This document shows, piece by piece, positions 62,274 to 64,000 of a stretch of DNA of 64,000 nt. Every line of letters begins with the position of its first letter. Position 1 is the stretch's first letter. Source of the DNA: Maridesulfovibrio salexigens DSM 2638 (GTDB lineage: Bacteria > Desulfobacterota > Desulfovibrionia > Desulfovibrionales > Desulfovibrionaceae); the NCBI RefSeq assembly GCF_000023445.1, contig NC_012881.1, positions 3,277,501 through 3,341,500 on the forward strand. Direction: 5' to 3'. Under the pieces are notes generated by a model. It was not told the origin of the DNA. It worked only from the letters and a program-made list of their open reading frames with translations, and searched no databases. A program made the position numbers and the translations under genes.

Positions 62274-63032
62274 TTACATTTGGCCATTCAACTTCTCACC
62301 TGAAAGCCATTTGGCGTAAGTTCCTTCAAAATCGGTAAGGATCTGAGACATCATAGGCATGAATGATCCAATGCCGCCCTCAATACCGAATCCTGCAAGG
62401 TAGGCTTGCTGCCCGGTAAAGACCAGATCCTTCTGGACCATGATCAACGCATTCTGCGAAACCGTGACTTTATTTTTCGTGTTGAAACTTTTTTTGCAGG
62501 CCTCAAGATCATTTGAAATCCAGTTACGGCAAAGGATGGGCCGCACTTCATAAATAGAGCATTGGTTGTCTTTTAAAAACGGACAGGGCTGAAAATAGTC
62601 TTGGGCAAATTCTTTAAGCTGACCGGGAACGAAATCACCGGCAGCGGCCAGACACCCCTCGCTCAACGTGACAAAATCATCTTCAGAACACTCAGCCGCC
62701 AGGTGGAGAGCGATACGAAACGCTTCTTGCGGGGTTACTGTGATGTGGGAGGAGCAACAGTAAGAACATCCGGCTGTACAGGCTACTTTGAATTCAGGGT
62801 CCAGACTCTGGACCTGCCCCAGCATGGCACTGAAATTTGCACCGAACAGGTTAAGCCCTTTTTCAGCCAGTAAAACAGGAAACTGCGGCATTTCGGGAGT
62901 AATACTTGCGCAATCAGCGCACACCGCCATGCTCATATCCCGCAACAACTTAATCATTTCCGGGTGATCTTCAAAAAAAGGATAAGTATGAGCAAGACCG
63001 CTATCGATGATTTCATCCAGACTGTTTTTCAT
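62274..63032 (-). CDS. YkgJ-family cysteine cluster protein
   Basis: A 252-residue cytoplasmic protein. Two cysteine-rich segments, CTAGCSYCCSSH in the middle and CPFLKDNQCSIYEVRPILCR after it, match the zinc/iron-chelating YkgJ (UPF0153) pattern. Another pair, CADC, lies nearer the N-terminus. Function is unknown; metal or Fe-S binding is inferred. The frame extends upstream into the transporter gene, but AGGAG before the ATG at 63032 sets the start, so it overlaps the BASS transporter gene by 20 bases and is translated with it. Confidence 0.83.
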   Translation of the reverse strand: MKNSLDEIIDSGLAHTYPFFEDHPEMIKLLRDMSMAVCADCASITPEMPQFPVLLAEKGLNLFGANFSAMLGQVQSLDPEFKVACTAGCSYCCSSHITVTPQEAFRIALHLAAECSEDDFVTLSEGCLAAAGDFVPGQLKEFAQDYFQPCPFLKDNQCSIYEVRPILCRNWISNDLEACKKSFNTKNKVTVSQNALIMVQKDLVFTGQQAYLAGFGIEGGIGSFMPMMSQILTDFEGTYAKWLSGEKLNGQM

Positions 63033-63960
63033 TCTTCTCTCCTGAAGAAAATACTCGGTTACGGCTCGCGAGCAATATCCCCGAAATATTGTGCCAGAGG
63101 CTGAACAAAGCCCCGGGCAAAGCACTCGCAATACCAAAATATTTAGTCGCCAAGGCTACTCCAAGACCGGAATTCTGCATCCCCACTTCAATAGCGATGG
63201 TAACGCTTTCGCGGTGACTGAATCCGGACAGCCTGCCGACACCGTACCCGGCCCCCAGTCCACCCGCATTGTGCAGGATAACCGCAACGAAAACAAGAAG
63301 CGGAAAAGAAGCCAGCATATCATGGTTTAAACCGATAATGCAGGCGATCAACATGGAGATTACAATGATTGAGATGGAAGGGAAAATATGCAGCAATGGA
63401 TCAAGTCTGCTGCGTAAAAATCTGCGTAAAATCAGACCATCCACAAGCGGAAAAATGACAATCCAAAATACGGATTTAACCATAGGCAGAAATGGAATTT
63501 CAATCTGCTGGTTAAGGATGACATAGATAATCAGCGGGGTCAGGAGCGGCGCTAGACAAGTGGAAACAAGAGTCATGGTAACCGAAAGAGCCACATTAGC
63601 CTTCGCCAGATGCGCAATTACATTTGATGCCGTACCGCCGGGACAGGCGCCGACCACTATCATTCCAATCAAAGCTTCCTGCGGCAATCCAAATTGAGCT
63701 GAAAGCCCCACCGCCAGAGCAGGCATGACCGTATACTGCAGCAGAACACCGAGGCCTACCGCTTTATAGTTTCTAATCGCCGCAGCAAAATCACTGAAGT
63801 CAAGAGTCAGTCCCATACCAAACATGATTATGCCCAGACTGAGGGCAATATGGGGCTTAAGCCATGTAAATAAAGCCGGCTCCAGAAAAGCAACACAGCT
63901 CAAAACAACTGCCAGCAAAAGAAAATGTCTTTCTATAGAGCGACATAAAATACCAATCAT
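63013..63960 (-). CDS. Bile acid:sodium symporter (BASS) family transporter
   Basis: A 315-residue inner-membrane protein with about ten hydrophobic segments. Family markers include LGIIMFGMGLTLDFSDF, the crossover-region GACPGGTASNVIAHLAKANVALS (sodium-binding region in relatives) and EVGMQNSGLGVALA (the second crossover helix). Bacterial members carry pyruvate, pantoate or other organic acids with sodium; a sodium-coupled carrier suits a marine organism. Substrate unknown. It overlaps the downstream YkgJ-type gene. Confidence 0.88.
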   Translation of the reverse strand: MIGILCRSIERHFLLLAVVLSCVAFLEPALFTWLKPHIALSLGIIMFGMGLTLDFSDFAAAIRNYKAVGLGVLLQYTVMPALAVGLSAQFGLPQEALIGMIVVGACPGGTASNVIAHLAKANVALSVTMTLVSTCLAPLLTPLIIYVILNQQIEIPFLPMVKSVFWIVIFPLVDGLILRRFLRSRLDPLLHIFPSISIIVISMLIACIIGLNHDMLASFPLLVFVAVILHNAGGLGAGYGVGRLSGFSHRESVTIAIEVGMQNSGLGVALATKYFGIASALPGALFSLWHNISGILLASRNRVFSSGEKNEKQSG

Positions 63961-64000
63961 CCTTACTCCTGCGAATGCCTAATTGAAAACTTTACGTTGC

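Noticed and set aside
1-64000. CRISPR arrays, insertion sequences, prophage genes, tRNA or rRNA genes
   Set aside because: No regularly spaced repeats, transposase motifs, phage structural genes or cloverleaf sequences were recognised by eye; a tRNA scan would be needed to exclude tRNAs fully.

Overview
The window looks like chromosomal DNA of a marine Desulfovibrionaceae bacterium (Maridesulfovibrio / 'Desulfovibrio salexigens' type). This is inferred from protein character and gene sets: a split glycine cleavage P-protein with its own lipoamide dehydrogenase, an ADP-forming acetyl-CoA synthetase beside a Pta-N-like regulator, sigma-54-dependent flagellar genes, and a PHP-UvrD fusion helicase. 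No sulfate-reduction marker, rRNA, tRNA, insertion sequence, prophage or CRISPR array was seen. About 50 protein genes fill the window densely. Most are ordinary housekeeping or metabolic genes; the novelty lies in regulatory RNA, intergenic repeats and a few lineage-specific proteins.

Layout. 1-6415 (minus): argC (cut by the window edge), a DUF1844 protein, polA, a DHH phosphoesterase, cobU and a CbiR-like cobamide enzyme. 6416-9855: a 48-aa small ORF and the PHP-UvrD helicase. 9856-12583: a 603-aa protein of unknown function and a chagasin-like lipoprotein, separated by a hairpin repeat. 12848-18561 (plus): a complete peptide/nickel-type ABC importer operon. 18686-21027 (plus): two tandem paralogous TPR proteins and a PilZ (c-di-GMP) protein. 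21099-26262 (minus): bioB, bioA, bioD, a small unknown protein and a hydantoinase-family protein. 26525-31830 (minus): a Memo-family protein, a large exported TPR protein and a sigma-54 activator; a sigma-54-like site lies between the last two. 32034-38321: sugar porter, FAD-dependent dehydrogenase, Rrf2 regulator, DUF1499 protein, exported rhodanese and exported agmatine-deiminase-like protein. 38481-40362 (minus): methyltransferase, nikR, folE2. 40621-45245 (plus): gcvH, gcvPA, gcvPB and lpdA; no gcvT is present. 45381-48009: a periplasmic solute-binding protein, a WcbI-like protein and an MBL-fold hydrolase. 48233-52158: DRTGG/BioD-like protein and ADP-forming acyl-CoA synthetase (minus), rnc (plus). 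52394-58035 (minus): flagellin, flgE, flgD and fliK, with two sigma-54-type promoters. 58172-63960: glycosyltransferase family 9, a transaldolase-like gene, trpB behind a trp attenuator, a YkgJ-type cysteine-cluster protein and a BASS transporter.

The clearest regulatory discovery is a trp attenuator upstream of trpB. It has a short leader peptide with three consecutive Trp codons, an antiterminator segment and a strong terminator, and it controls a trpB that stands alone without trpA. Two families of intergenic hairpin repeats recur across the window, three copies of one and five of the other. Their inner stems differ in sequence between copies but stay complementary, which points to structured RNA elements.

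Start codons were reassigned from the raw longest reading frames wherever a Shine-Dalgarno sequence or signal peptide decided the matter. Examples are the TTG starts of cobU and the 603-aa protein, and internal ATG starts for bioA, fliK and the ABC binding protein. All functional calls come from reading motifs by eye; no database search was run.
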